From the NCBI GenBank assembly GCA_017427775.1, contig JAFRSD010000049.1, positions 42,279-106,278 on the forward strand: a DNA stretch of 64,000 nt, read 5' to 3'. Below the pieces are notes generated by a model. That model ran no database searches and was not told where the DNA came from. It saw only the letters and a program-made list of their open reading frames with translations. Both the position numbers and the translations under genes were made by a program. Below, piece after piece: positions 16,310-25,284 of the stretch (positions are counted from its first letter, which is position 1; each line of letters starts with the position of its first letter). This DNA is from Lachnospiraceae bacterium (lineage in GTDB: Bacteria > Bacillota > Clostridia > Lachnospirales > Lachnospiraceae).

Positions 16310-17314
16310 TTATCGAATCCGGATTTCCTCACCGTTGATACAAATGCTCCGAATCCGTTCATAAGGCACAAACTGCCATTCTTTGCTGTCCTTTTCAGCG
16401 AATCCGGAAAGCAGTGTAAAGAATTTTCTTGCTTCCATTCCTTCGCCTACGCCACTGCCTTTAGCGGAGCCTCCCATTCTGCTCAGCATACCATTGTTTT
16501 CATCGTAATACAGAACCGTTCCATCGTCCAGCCTGATGTAATCAAGACGCAGTGTAAACTCCTGCTCCGCCTTCGCATAAATCACCATCTCCGTCAGCGA
16601 GAACCGAATGTCAGTCACGGTGATCCCGTCCACCTCGTGGTTGACCGTGATCACTTCGCTCTTGGCCGTGTAATTGTTGACCCACTCAAATTTGGCCTTG
16701 TGATTCTCGGCATCCTCGACGGTAAGCTGCATTTTTTCATGTCCCAGGTCGATTCCATCCACATACTCGATTACATATAAATACCACAGTTTTCCATCTC
16801 TGCAGAACGGTGAAGCACCTCTGAAACATGCATATTTCTCATCAACGGCAAACACCGCCTCGCCGGTAATTTCCAGAGAATATTCACAGGCTTCATGAAG
16901 CCATCCGTCAGGTTCGTCCAGCGCATAGTCTGTACTGATCTCCGCATAAATGATATGTTTGTCGACTACGATGTCTTCCACAGCAATCGTCACATTCCCG
17001 AGTTTTGCGATAAGATCTTTCGTTATTACAGCCTCTTCCAGTTCCCGCGCGTGTTCTTTGGTCCCGAACAGTTCCAGGAATCGGCTTTCCTTCAGTGCCT
17101 TGGCTCCCGCCACAACCGTGCCTGCCAACAGCGCTGTGAGACATGCCGCAATCAACGCGATGCGGAATGATTTCCTGCGGTTTTTTCTGCCTCCGAATTT
17201 CTGCGTTGCATTTGTCATCTCACATACGCGGGAATTCGTAAGAATCTGATCGGCCTCTTTGATGAAAGACTCATCAATTTCGGTCATCGCATTATGTAAA
17301 TCCAATCCTTTCAT
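16310..17314 (-). CDS. DUF4179 anti-sigma factor-like membrane protein
   Basis: Probable membrane anti-sigma factor for the ECF sigma encoded just upstream. The 334-residue product starts at the ATG at 17314 with GGAAGGA at good spacing; this ATG comes right after the sigma gene stop. An N-terminal cytoplasmic segment (about 1-55) precedes one membrane helix (IALIAACLTALLAGTVVAGA, about 57-76). The extracytoplasmic part (about 80-334) has the DUF4179 layout of two beta-rich lobes. DUF4179 proteins are regularly paired with ECF sigma factors. Inducing signal unknown. Confidence 0.82.
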   Translation of the reverse strand: MKGLDLHNAMTEIDESFIKEADQILTNSRVCEMTNATQKFGGRKNRRKSFRIALIAACLTALLAGTVVAGAKALKESRFLELFGTKEHARELEEAVITKDLIAKLGNVTIAVEDIVVDKHIIYAEISTDYALDEPDGWLHEACEYSLEITGEAVFAVDEKYACFRGASPFCRDGKLWYLYVIEYVDGIDLGHEKMQLTVEDAENHKAKFEWVNNYTAKSEVITVNHEVDGITVTDIRFSLTEMVIYAKAEQEFTLRLDYIRLDDGTVLYYDENNGMLSRMGGSAKGSGVGEGMEARKFFTLLSGFAEKDSKEWQFVPYERIRSICINGEEIRIR

Positions 17315-17315
17315 T

Positions 17316-17879
17316 TTATCCTTCCTTTCTTCCAAGATGCTTCTTGAATTGTTTTTTCAGGTTATACAACTGGTTGCTGACATACTTTTCATCTCTGCCC
17401 AATCGCTCCGCAATCTCCGCAACAGAGTACATGAACCAGAACCTTCCGAGGAAGATAGCACGTTTTTCTTTCGACAGATCCCGTAGATACTCCTCAATCT
17501 GTTCTTTCAGTTTTGAATCCTGTTCTGTCTCGTTCATACGATATTCCGGAATGCACTCGGACAGTTCCTCGTATGACGTCGTCAGAACATGCCCTCCGCG
17601 TTTTTGCGCCAGATTGGTCCGTAAACGCTTAAAGGCACAATACCGGGTCATGCGAAACAGATATGCCTTCAGATTGTCCGGGGCGGCGGCAGAGATATTC
17701 TTCCACGCGCCAAGATAGGCATCGTTCAGACACTCTTCCGCATCTCTCTTGTCCGCAAGAATGCTTTCGGCAATTCTCTGCATCTGTGCACCGTACTTCT
17801 TACGCAGTTCATTAAGCGCGCTGTCTGAACCTCTCTGAAACAGTTCCACAATCTGATTGTCAGTTAAAACATCCTCCAC
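17316..17879 (-). CDS. ECF RNA polymerase sigma factor
   Basis: Alternative sigma factor of 187 residues. Sigma-2 region: DSALNELRKKYGAQMQRIAESILADKRDAEECLNDAYLGAWKNI. Sigma-4 helix-turn-helix: FMYSVAEIAERLGRDEKYVSNQLYNLKKQFKKHL. I choose a GTG start at 17879 because AAAGGAGGT lies 8 bases before it; the ATG further upstream has no ribosome site. The anti-sigma gene follows immediately. Autoregulation is likely for such pairs but I could not pick an ECF promoter with confidence. Confidence 0.9.
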   Translation of the reverse strand: MEDVLTDNQIVELFQRGSDSALNELRKKYGAQMQRIAESILADKRDAEECLNDAYLGAWKNISAAAPDNLKAYLFRMTRYCAFKRLRTNLAQKRGGHVLTTSYEELSECIPEYRMNETEQDSKLKEQIEEYLRDLSKEKRAIFLGRFWFMYSVAEIAERLGRDEKYVSNQLYNLKKQFKKHLGRKEG

Positions 17880-18044
17880 GGACGCGACCTCCTTTCGGCA
17901 GAAATACCGGTGCAATCCGGCAAGATATACGGCTTGGGCCTTTCAAACAGTATTTCAATCGCTTTCACAAACATAGTACCGTTTTGAAAGACGGATTTCT
18001 TAATACTTGGAATTTATTTTAACCTGTATATCAGAAAAGGCAGC

Positions 18045-18081
18045 AAAAAAACAGCTGCGAAGACTTTGTCCATCTTCGCAG
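18045..18081 (-). terminator. Intrinsic terminator after the 92-residue gene
   Basis: Nine-bp perfect arms CTGCGAAGA / TCTTCGCAG with a 9-base loop followed, on the minus strand, by CTG and seven T's. It separates the zinc-ribbon pair from the sigma/anti-sigma pair. Confidence 0.85.
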
Positions 18082-18101
18082 CCCGTAAACGATATATTTT
18101 T

Positions 18102-18380
18102 TTACATTTGCCGATCCTGCCGCTGCTTCAGATACACTTCCGCTTCGCGCCGGGATTTAATGAACGCGCGGCCGGAGTAGAGCCGTTTTTCAAGTTTTTT
18201 GCGGCTCAAGCCGTTCTTCTTCTCACAGATTGTTACGCCGTGACCGAAATCCTTAGTCGTTCCGGAGGAGTCTCCGATGTCATTCGATGACATAATGAGT
18301 GCAACGACGATCCGGAGCGCCAGCCCGGCGCCGATCGCAATCCCGAGAAGGATGCCTGTAATCCAGTAAAACGCTCCCAT
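18102..18380 (-). CDS. Small membrane protein coupled to the zinc-ribbon gene
   Basis: 92 residues from an ATG that overlaps the previous stop in TAATG, indicating translational coupling. One N-terminal hydrophobic segment (AFYWITGILLGIAIGAGLALRIVVALIM), then a Ser/Gly-rich stretch and a very basic tail rich in Lys/Arg (KKLEKRLYSGRAFIKSRREAEVYLKQRQDRQ). No family recognised. Its basic cytoplasmic tail and fixed neighbour suggest a partner protein of the upstream zinc-ribbon membrane protein. Confidence 0.68.
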   Translation of the reverse strand: MGAFYWITGILLGIAIGAGLALRIVVALIMSSNDIGDSSGTTKDFGHGVTICEKKNGLSRKKLEKRLYSGRAFIKSRREAEVYLKQRQDRQM

Positions 18381-19699
18381 TATCGATCCGTCCTTTCTTT
18401 CACAAAACGATTGGTTGAAGTAGAACAAGTGAGCCCGATGCACTGTTTCATATGTCTGTACTTCCGGATTGCGGCCACCCATGTCCAGCTGAACAGGACC
18501 ACGATAAACGCGATATAGTATCCAAGCGGTTTGCCGGAATCCTCTCCGCCATGGAGAAGTATCTGAATCATAAAATAGTTTGCGTAGGAAAATGCAACCG
18601 CCAATATCGGGCTGAAGATTGCCGCCAAAGCGACAAACGTAGCAATCGCCTTACGCTTCACATACGGAACGGCTCCTACCATTTTCCGTGTCTGACCGTT
18701 TACGAGAATCGTATACGGATTGTCTTCGTAACGGAAGGTCATAAACCATACCGGAAGCATCGAGTATTCCTCATGAAGGATCTCGGGCTTCAGTTCGGTA
18801 TATTCCAGTTTCTTGTTCGACCCGGGAACCGTCGCCTTGACTTCATCGTCGAACAGCTTTACGGCTCTCAGACGGGCAAGGTTTTCCGCCTCTTCATCGT
18901 TCACATCGAACCGGTCCGAATAGAATCCCGAAAGGTATGCTTCGTGGAACGGAACCTTTTTCGAAGTATCAAAGGGCTCGAGTTTAACCGAGTACTCGTC
19001 ATTGAACCGTGCCGAAGCTTCCGTTGTAAAGTTCTGCAGTTTGCAGTCCGCGGCGCGGTAAGCGTAATAGCTGTATTTGCCGGACTTGTAATACCATCCC
19101 TGCGTGTCCGCGCAATAGATGTCAAACAGCCAGTACGGAATATAGATGCCGCGAAGGCGGTCCGTCTGGAAATTCTTGATTCCTTCCGGAATGAAGTCTC
19201 CTGCATACAGACGCTCACGGATAATGCGTTCCGCCTCTTCCCTGCTTACTTCAAACGGAATAATGGTATCCGGCTCAAGCCAGTCCTCAATCCGCTCCGA
19301 AGCGATCGTCGCCTGTCCGCAATAGGCGCAAAATGAGGACGCCTCTACATGATTCATCATCAGCTCCGCACCGCAGGAACGGCAGGTCAGAACGTTCATC
19401 GGGATCGTTCCGCGAACCTTTCTGATTCCTTCCTCGGGCATGGCAAGACGGTCTCTGTTTGTATTTCCGACGGGCAATGCCCCCGCAGCAGCGGCTGCGG
19501 GACTATCAGTCCGGGCCTGACCGGCGGTTTCCCCTGCCGGTGCTCCTAAAGGAGCCGCATTCACAGGCTCTTCACCACGCATATTCCGCAGTTCGTCAAC
19601 GGTATACGCCGAGCAGCAGAAGATACAGCAGAACTTCTTAAGAGCAGGATCATATTCCAATGTCCATCCGCATCCGGGGCATTTGATCTGATTCGTCAT
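18380..19699 (-). CDS. Zinc-ribbon membrane protein (TFIIB-type zinc finger, unknown function)
   Basis: 439 residues. Two zinc ribbons at the N-terminus: CPGCGW...CCIFC (about 8-29) and CRSCGA...CAYCGQ (about 105-127), separated by an Ala/Gly/Pro-rich linker (about 45-85). A conserved domain follows with YIPYWLFDIYC near 195-205 and MLPVWFMTFRYEDNPYTILVNGQTRKMVG near 310-338. Two C-terminal helices (about 352-380 and 390-408) anchor it. This architecture is common in Firmicutes as a hypothetical protein. It has its own promoter and shares a TAATG junction with the next gene. Function unknown. Confidence 0.8.
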   Translation of the reverse strand: MTNQIKCPGCGWTLEYDPALKKFCCIFCCSAYTVDELRNMRGEEPVNAAPLGAPAGETAGQARTDSPAAAAAGALPVGNTNRDRLAMPEEGIRKVRGTIPMNVLTCRSCGAELMMNHVEASSFCAYCGQATIASERIEDWLEPDTIIPFEVSREEAERIIRERLYAGDFIPEGIKNFQTDRLRGIYIPYWLFDIYCADTQGWYYKSGKYSYYAYRAADCKLQNFTTEASARFNDEYSVKLEPFDTSKKVPFHEAYLSGFYSDRFDVNDEEAENLARLRAVKLFDDEVKATVPGSNKKLEYTELKPEILHEEYSMLPVWFMTFRYEDNPYTILVNGQTRKMVGAVPYVKRKAIATFVALAAIFSPILAVAFSYANYFMIQILLHGGEDSGKPLGYYIAFIVVLFSWTWVAAIRKYRHMKQCIGLTCSTSTNRFVKERTDR

Positions 19700-19769
19700 T
19701 GTCCTCCACCTTGTTGATCTTTCTTTTATAAGTACCGTTTCATGTTAAATGTCATTTACTTTTTCGGGT

Positions 19770-19798
19770 ATTATATCATCCCTTTTCGTAGTTTTCAA
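19770..19798 (-). promoter_or_regulatory. Promoter of the zinc-ribbon gene pair
   Basis: TTGAAA (19798-19793), 17 bases, TATAAT (19775-19770) on the minus strand, about 65 bases before the ATG. Confidence 0.8.
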
Positions 19799-19894
19799 GA
19801 CCTATTTTTAATATTTTCAGTAACAGTTTTTTTACGGATGAATCAGTTGCTGTTCCGACGTTTCAGAATCTGAATCTTCTACCCCTAAAAAGCG

Positions 19895-19922
19895 CAAAAA
19901 AGCGGATTCCGCTGAATCCGCT
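19895..19922 (-). terminator. Intrinsic terminator of the sulfur operon
   Basis: Nine-bp arms AGCGGATTC / GAATCCGCT followed by six T's on the minus strand, just after the PatB/MalY stop codon. Confidence 0.85.
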
Positions 19923-19928
19923 CCGTAA

Positions 19929-21113
19929 TTACGGACAAATGTAAGAAAGCCTTGTAAGTGCCTCCACAAGGACGCTCTTCGGGCAGGCGGCATTGATCCG
20001 TTCAAAGCCGGCGCCTCCCTGTCCGAACATGCTGCCGCGGTCGAGCCAGAGCTTCGCCCGGTTTACGATACGCGATTCCAGTTCCGCTTCGCCAAGCCCC
20101 GTCCCGCGGAAATCAAGCCATGCAAGATATGTGGCCTCCGTCTCTGTGACGGAAACGCCGGGAATCCTGTCCCTGACGAAATCCCGCAGATAATCAAGAT
20201 TGTCCCGTATGTAACGCCGCGCCGCCTCGTACCATGTGTCACCGTATGTATAAACTGCCTGTGCGGCTGCGATGCCTGCCGCATTCGGCTCGTCATAACC
20301 GGTCTGGTCTATTGCACGGATGAATTTAGAACGGATTCTCTCGTTAGGAATGAAGATGTTGGACTGCTGAAGTCCCGCGAGATTAAAGGTCTTGCTCGGG
20401 GCGGTAGCGGTAATCGTGAATTCCCGGAATTCTTCTTTCACCTCCTGAAACACCCTGTGCGCACCGTTCCAGACGAAATCGGAATGAATCTCATCGCTAA
20501 AGACGATCACGCCATACCGTTCGCAAAGCTCCCCGATAGTACTCAGTTCCTCCCCGCTCCACGCTCTTCCCACGGGATTATGCGGGTTACAAAGGATGAA
20601 AAGCTTTACCTTTTCCGTCTTCAGTTTCCGTTCGAAATCGTCAAAATCCATTTCGTACCGTCCCTCCGGACTATGGCGAAGTTCCGAAACCACAAGCCGC
20701 CGGTTATTCTTCCGGACGATACTTTCAAACGGGTAATATACCGGCTGCTCGATGATCACGGCATCTCCCGGCTGCGTCAGCGCCCGAACCGCCTGCGCAA
20801 TGGCAAAGCACACACCCGGTGTTTTTATATGCCATTCCGGTTTCACAAGAAAATTATGGCGCCTGCTCATCCACCCCGCTACTGCCTCGAAAAAGCCGTC
20901 TCCCGGCTGCGTATTCGTATATCCGTAAAGGTTGCGGGCCGCCAGTTCCGAAAGCGCATCTTCCGCATAAGAACTCGTCCGGAAATCCATGTCCGCAACC
21001 CACAAAGGCAGAACATCCTCCGGATAACCCCGTTTCTTCGCGAAATCATACTTCAGGCACTTCGTGTTCCTGCGGTCGATAACCGTATCAAAGTCAAGAT
21101 TTCTTTCCGTCAT
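19929..21113 (-). CDS. PatB/MalY-type cystathionine beta-lyase (C-S lyase)
   Basis: PLP enzyme cleaving the C-S bond of cysteine S-conjugates or cystathionine to pyruvate, ammonia and a thiol. 394 residues with the fold-type I aminotransferase layout: LPLWVADMDF at the N-terminus (the MalY/PatB signature), NPHNPVGRAW, FSDEIHSDFVW, and the PLP lysine in TATAPSKTFNLAGLQQS. A strong GGGAGG precedes the ATG. It is the last gene of the sulfur block, 33 bases after the gamma-lyase gene. Whether it serves methionine synthesis or S-conjugate breakdown depends on context, which favours the latter. Confidence 0.92.
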   Translation of the reverse strand: MTERNLDFDTVIDRRNTKCLKYDFAKKRGYPEDVLPLWVADMDFRTSSYAEDALSELAARNLYGYTNTQPGDGFFEAVAGWMSRRHNFLVKPEWHIKTPGVCFAIAQAVRALTQPGDAVIIEQPVYYPFESIVRKNNRRLVVSELRHSPEGRYEMDFDDFERKLKTEKVKLFILCNPHNPVGRAWSGEELSTIGELCERYGVIVFSDEIHSDFVWNGAHRVFQEVKEEFREFTITATAPSKTFNLAGLQQSNIFIPNERIRSKFIRAIDQTGYDEPNAAGIAAAQAVYTYGDTWYEAARRYIRDNLDYLRDFVRDRIPGVSVTETEATYLAWLDFRGTGLGEAELESRIVNRAKLWLDRGSMFGQGGAGFERINAACPKSVLVEALTRLSYICP

Positions 21114-21146
21114 AGTTGCCTCCCAATTCCTCTATCAAACCCGGAA

Positions 21147-22253
21147 TCACACATTTGCCCCTTTGTGAAAGGCCTGCTCCAGGTCTCCGAGAATATCCGA
21201 CGCATTTTCGATGCCGACGGACATCCGGAGTAACCGGTCCGTAATACCGAGCCGTTGTCGCTGTTCCTCCGGCACATCCGGGTGCGTCTGGATGATCGGA
21301 TAGGTAATCAGGCTCTCCGTTCCGCCCAGGCTTTCGGAAAATGTGATCAGCTTTACATTCTTAAGCACCGCCAGAGCAAACTCCGCAGACTTTACCGAGA
21401 AAGAAATCATGCCGCTTCCCGCATAATAAATCTCCTTCACCTCCGCACGCCCCCGAAGCCAGTCACGTACCGCCTCCGCATTCTTCACGTGCCGCTCCAT
21501 CCGGAGCGCCAGCGTCTTCATGCCGCGAAGGCAAAGCCAGCATTCAAACGGACCGAGTGTTGCGCCGGTCGTCTTGCTGATCAGTCTTACACGATCCGCT
21601 GCTGCTTCATTTGCGGTACATAAGAAGCCGCATACCGTATCGTTGTGACCGCTCAGGTATTTGGTTCCCGAGTGGATCACGTAGTCCGCTCCTTCCGCGA
21701 TCGGATGCTGCAGAAGCGGCGTCATAAAGGTATTGTCAACCGCAAGCACCGCTCCGCTCCCGTGGGCTATTTCAGCAATCGCTGCAATATCGCTCACCCG
21801 CATCATCGGATTGCTCGGCGTTTCGAGATACACCGCCTTCGTGTCCGGGCGGATTGCCGCCGCGACCTTTTCCGGGTCGGTTGTGTCGACATACTCAATC
21901 CGATAATCGTTCTTCAGCGATATCTGCTGAATGAGCCGCACCACACCACCGTACAGATCCTCGCCACACAGAATATGGTCCCCCGGCCGGAACAACTCGA
22001 AAAATGCAGAAATTGCCGCCATACCCGAGGCAAATGCGACACAGTCGGCCGCTCCCTCAAGGGAACTGACGGTTTCCTCCAGGTATTTTCTGGTCGGATT
22101 CGACTCTCTTGAATAATCAAAGCCTGTCGGGTTATGGCCGGGCGTAAGGTGGCTGAAACAGGCCGTTTGATAAATGGGGAAGCTGACCGAACAGTTTGCG
22201 TCCGAAAGGCTGTGAGCTTCTCCGTGAATACATCGGGTATCTATCGAATACAT
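21147..22253 (-). CDS. Cystathionine gamma-synthase/gamma-lyase family PLP enzyme
   Basis: Trans-sulfuration enzyme of 368 residues. Family markers: DYSRESNPTRKYLEETVSSLEG, ASGMAAISAFFELFRPGDHILCGEDLYGG, LETPSNPMM, VDNTFMTPLLQHP, the PLP-lysine motif HSGTKYLSGHNDTVCG, and the C-terminal ESLGGTESLITYP plus LRMSVGIE. The sequence alone does not separate gamma-synthase from gamma-lyase or homocysteine lyase. A 79-base gap separates it from the M20 gene without a clear terminator, so read-through from the sulfur operon is likely. Confidence 0.92.
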   Translation of the reverse strand: MYSIDTRCIHGEAHSLSDANCSVSFPIYQTACFSHLTPGHNPTGFDYSRESNPTRKYLEETVSSLEGAADCVAFASGMAAISAFFELFRPGDHILCGEDLYGGVVRLIQQISLKNDYRIEYVDTTDPEKVAAAIRPDTKAVYLETPSNPMMRVSDIAAIAEIAHGSGAVLAVDNTFMTPLLQHPIAEGADYVIHSGTKYLSGHNDTVCGFLCTANEAAADRVRLISKTTGATLGPFECWLCLRGMKTLALRMERHVKNAEAVRDWLRGRAEVKEIYYAGSGMISFSVKSAEFALAVLKNVKLITFSESLGGTESLITYPIIQTHPDVPEEQRQRLGITDRLLRMSVGIENASDILGDLEQAFHKGANV

Positions 22254-22332
22254 GATTGAATCCTCGTTAATCTTTCTTTCTGCGTCATAAAGCGCCGCAA
22301 TGATTTTTTCTCCTATGTAGCACCGCTATCAT

Positions 22333-23472
22333 TTAGTTCCGCGTCGTTAGTAACGACGTTGCCAGCCCCGCCGCCCGCACAAGTTCCGAAACATCGCTGT
22401 GCTCATGCGTTGTATGGACATCCTCCATCGCACAGGAAACGACAATCGCCTCGATTCCGTGCTCATTCAGACGGTTCGCGTCACTTCCGCCGCATGTTGT
22501 AATCAGATCTGTCTTGCTAAGCCCGGCCGCCGTCGCTGCCCTCATAAAATGCCTTACGGTGTTGCTTTCCGCCTCTACATGGTATGCGTGCACACGTTCC
22601 GATATGGTTACGGCCGCGCTTCCGTCCGCTTCCGCCGCAGCGGTACGAAAGACTTCGCTGATCTCCGAAAGCAACTTCTCCGCTTTTTCGTGGGATAGGC
22701 TTCTCACTTCCCCGGTGACGGTAACCTGATCCGGCACGATGTTATCAAGCGTTCCGCCGTGTATCGTTCCGAAATTGACCGTGCTCTCCGGATCGATCCG
22801 GCCTGACGGAAGTCTCGTAAGCGCCGTGGCCGCGATCCGTATCGCATTGATTCCGCGCTCCGGGTGAAATCCGGCGTGCGCGGACCGTCCCGTAACGGTG
22901 ACCGCGAAAGAAAGAATGGTCGGAGCTGCAACTGCCGCTGTTCCGACCGGTCCGTTTAAGTCTAAAACATAAGCATTTTTCGAGCGGAGGAGCCCGAAAT
23001 CAAAGCATTTTGATCCATCGCAGAAGGCCTCTTCGGCCGTTGTTATCAACACCTCGATATCCGGATGCGTAAGCTGCTCCTCCCGTATGACGGAAAGCGC
23101 CTCCAAAATTGCCGTAAGTCCGGAAACATCGTCCGCACCGAGAACCGTTGTCCCGTCCGCCGTCACCGTGCCATCCTCATGAAGGAAGGCTTTTTTGCCG
23201 GTTCCGGGACTTACGGTATCGAGATGTGCCGAAAGAAGCACCGGGCCACCCTCTGCATTACCCGGAAGGAATCCGTAAATGTTCGGATGGCTTTCGGGAT
23301 GCGCCGTAAGAAAAGCGGGGTCATCACCGTCGGTTCGAACGGTAAGCCCGAGGGATTTAAGATCCCTGACGACCCGCTCGCCGAGTGCCTTCTCATGATA
23401 GGTTTCGCTGTCATATGAGACATAATCCGCGAACCTGCGAATGAGCCGTTCACGATTAACCGGGTACTTCAT
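22333..23472 (-). CDS. M20-family metallopeptidase/deacylase
   Basis: Zinc-dependent amidohydrolase of 379 residues. Metal ligands: LLSAHLDTVSPG, GADDVSGLTAILEAL, TTAEEAFCDGSKCFD, and a C-terminal His in VHTTHEHSDVSELV. A dimerisation lid (about 180-290) interrupts the catalytic domain. It is closest in layout to PepT/M20 aminoacylase-like enzymes. AAAGGAGGGG precedes the ATG at 23472. In Bacillus, M20 deacylases (YxeP, YtnL) remove the N-acetyl group in S-modified cysteine salvage; adjacency to a GNAT gene and an amino-acid transporter suggests the same here, but plain peptidase activity is possible. Confidence 0.87.
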   Translation of the reverse strand: MKYPVNRERLIRRFADYVSYDSETYHEKALGERVVRDLKSLGLTVRTDGDDPAFLTAHPESHPNIYGFLPGNAEGGPVLLSAHLDTVSPGTGKKAFLHEDGTVTADGTTVLGADDVSGLTAILEALSVIREEQLTHPDIEVLITTAEEAFCDGSKCFDFGLLRSKNAYVLDLNGPVGTAAVAAPTILSFAVTVTGRSAHAGFHPERGINAIRIAATALTRLPSGRIDPESTVNFGTIHGGTLDNIVPDQVTVTGEVRSLSHEKAEKLLSEISEVFRTAAAEADGSAAVTISERVHAYHVEAESNTVRHFMRAATAAGLSKTDLITTCGGSDANRLNEHGIEAIVVSCAMEDVHTTHEHSDVSELVRAAGLATSLLTTRN

Positions 23473-23494
23473 GCGCACCCCTCCTTTCCTCTTT

Positions 23495-24490
23495 CTACTC
23501 GTCCGGGAAGCGGTATCCGGCCGGCGTAAACATCCGGGAGCGGAACTCCGGATTGTCCGGGCGTTTCGGCTCCGTCCCGTCCGCGATATGTTTTTCAAAA
23601 ACATACCGGTTGCGGCGGAATTCCTTCAGCTTATTGTAAAATCCGACCGCGCCGGGATGTGTATTCAGCACGACGGTCTCTTCGTGAATCCTCCCTGCCA
23701 GCTCTAAAAGGAGTGTCTTTCCGATGGATAAACCCTGGTATTCCGGATCGACGGCCACATTCAGAATCGTCGCAAAACGGCTCCCGTCCGCAACGGCTCT
23801 TGCCACGCCGACGAGCTTTCCTCCGTCATACGCCGTTCCGATGTACTGACTCCCGGCAAATGCCTTCGCTGTCTTTGTTACATCATGCGGTCTTCCGAAG
23901 AATGCCTTTGTGAGCAGTTCATTAATTTCTGTGTCGGTTGCACTGCTGCGCCCTCCCGGATAGATGATCCGGGTCTTAAGCGCCGCCGGCGTCCCGGCTT
24001 CGTGACCGGTATAAAATTCACTCTCAAACCGGTATCCGGCCGGCAGGAAATCCGCTTCCTTAAATCCTTCCCGCCACAACGTCCAGGCATTCTTGCACCG
24101 CCCGTAGCCTGCCGATTCAAGAACCGCCAGCTGCTCACGGTTTCCGTAAAGCATTACTCTGCGTCCGGTTAATCCGGCTTCCAGTTCCCGAAGAAGCCCG
24201 GTTATCACATTTTCCGTATAATCTTCTGCTTCCGCAGGGCTAACCGCCTTGTCCGTATAATCGGTACTTTCCGCGTCTGCATACGGACCAGCCGCCCTAA
24301 GGTCAACGATCAAAACCGTTTCGACGCCTTCGCTGATCGCGCGGACCGCTCCCACCAGGAAATCCCCGTCATATGCAAGCACATGGGCGAAGCTTCCGGC
24401 AAAAAGCCCGTAAGCGTCTTCCCTGCCATATAAGGCATTGATCCGGTCGCTGTCGCACGGGAAAAGTTCGGTTGTATATCGAATTTCCAT
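23495..24490 (-). CDS. Double-GNAT N-acetyltransferase
   Basis: 331 residues with two GNAT-like halves. The first (about 25-150) has the fold pattern but no clear acetyl-CoA loop. The second (about 200-305) has a normal loop, NVAVDPEYQGLSIGKTLL, and the C-terminal ...AVGFYNKLKEFRRNRYVFEK strand. So the second half is likely catalytic and the first structural or substrate-binding. It lies 10 bases after the ABC ATPase gene and 22 before the M20 deacylase, paralleling YxeL/YxeP. N-acetylation of an S-substituted cysteine is the inferred job. Confidence 0.82.
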   Translation of the reverse strand: MEIRYTTELFPCDSDRINALYGREDAYGLFAGSFAHVLAYDGDFLVGAVRAISEGVETVLIVDLRAAGPYADAESTDYTDKAVSPAEAEDYTENVITGLLRELEAGLTGRRVMLYGNREQLAVLESAGYGRCKNAWTLWREGFKEADFLPAGYRFESEFYTGHEAGTPAALKTRIIYPGGRSSATDTEINELLTKAFFGRPHDVTKTAKAFAGSQYIGTAYDGGKLVGVARAVADGSRFATILNVAVDPEYQGLSIGKTLLLELAGRIHEETVVLNTHPGAVGFYNKLKEFRRNRYVFEKHIADGTEPKRPDNPEFRSRMFTPAGYRFPDE

Positions 24491-24500
24491 ATCCGCTCCT

Positions 24501-25271
24501 TCAGATGAAGAACTCCGGTTCCTTCAGCTTGTTCATCTTATCGAAAAACTCTCTTGCGCGGTCGGTCTTCGGGTGACGGAACACTTCTGCGGGCGTACCG
24601 TCCTCAATGATTCTTCCGCCGTCAAGGAAGATTACCCGGCTGGAGATTTTGTTGACAAAGTCCATCTCGTGCGAAACAAGAAGCATCGTATAGCCCTGCT
24701 CGGCAATTCCCTTGATGGTTGTCAGTACTTCCGTTACCAGCTCCGGATCGAGCGCGGAAGTCGGCTCATCCAGTAAAATGATATCCGGCTTCATTGCAAG
24801 CGTTCTTGCAATCGCCACGCGCTGCTGCTGTCCGCCGGAAAGATGCTTCGGATAATGGTTTCTCCAGGCCTTCAGCCCGACATTCTCGAGTGCCTCGAGA
24901 GCAAGCTTTTCGGCTTCTTTTTTTGATTTCTTCTGGACGGTGATCAGACCTTCCATTACGTTTTGCAATGCGGTCTTGTGCTCGAACAGATAAAATCTCT
25001 GGAAAACCATGCCGATGCGCTTCCGAAGCTCGGTAACCTTCTTTCGGTTCTTCGCCTGAAGAGGCAGCGGCAGGTTAATGTCCTCAAATGTGATCTCGCC
25101 CTGCTCCGGTTTCTCCAAAAGATTGATGGATCGAAGCAGTGTGGATTTGCCGGTGCCGGAAGGTCCGACGATGCCGATGATGTCGCCCTTGTTGACGGAA
25201 AGGTCGATTCCGTTCAGAACGACATTGTCGCGAAAGCTTTTATGAATATCTTTAAGCGTAAGAATCGCCAT
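24501..25271 (-). CDS. Polar amino-acid ABC transporter ATPase
   Basis: ATP-binding subunit of 256 residues. Walker A GPSGTGKST, Q loop VFQRFYLF, signature LSGGQQQR, Walker B IILLDEPTSALD and the H loop VSHEMDF are intact, as in GlnQ/TcyC/TcyN. It follows its permease by 13 bases. Together with the binding protein the system should import a polar amino acid; sulfur-gene context points to cystine or an S-substituted cysteine. Confidence 0.93.
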   Translation of the reverse strand: MAILTLKDIHKSFRDNVVLNGIDLSVNKGDIIGIVGPSGTGKSTLLRSINLLEKPEQGEITFEDINLPLPLQAKNRKKVTELRKRIGMVFQRFYLFEHKTALQNVMEGLITVQKKSKKEAEKLALEALENVGLKAWRNHYPKHLSGGQQQRVAIARTLAMKPDIILLDEPTSALDPELVTEVLTTIKGIAEQGYTMLLVSHEMDFVNKISSRVIFLDGGRIIEDGTPAEVFRHPKTDRAREFFDKMNKLKEPEFFI

Positions 25272-25284
25272 TCGTCACACCTCC

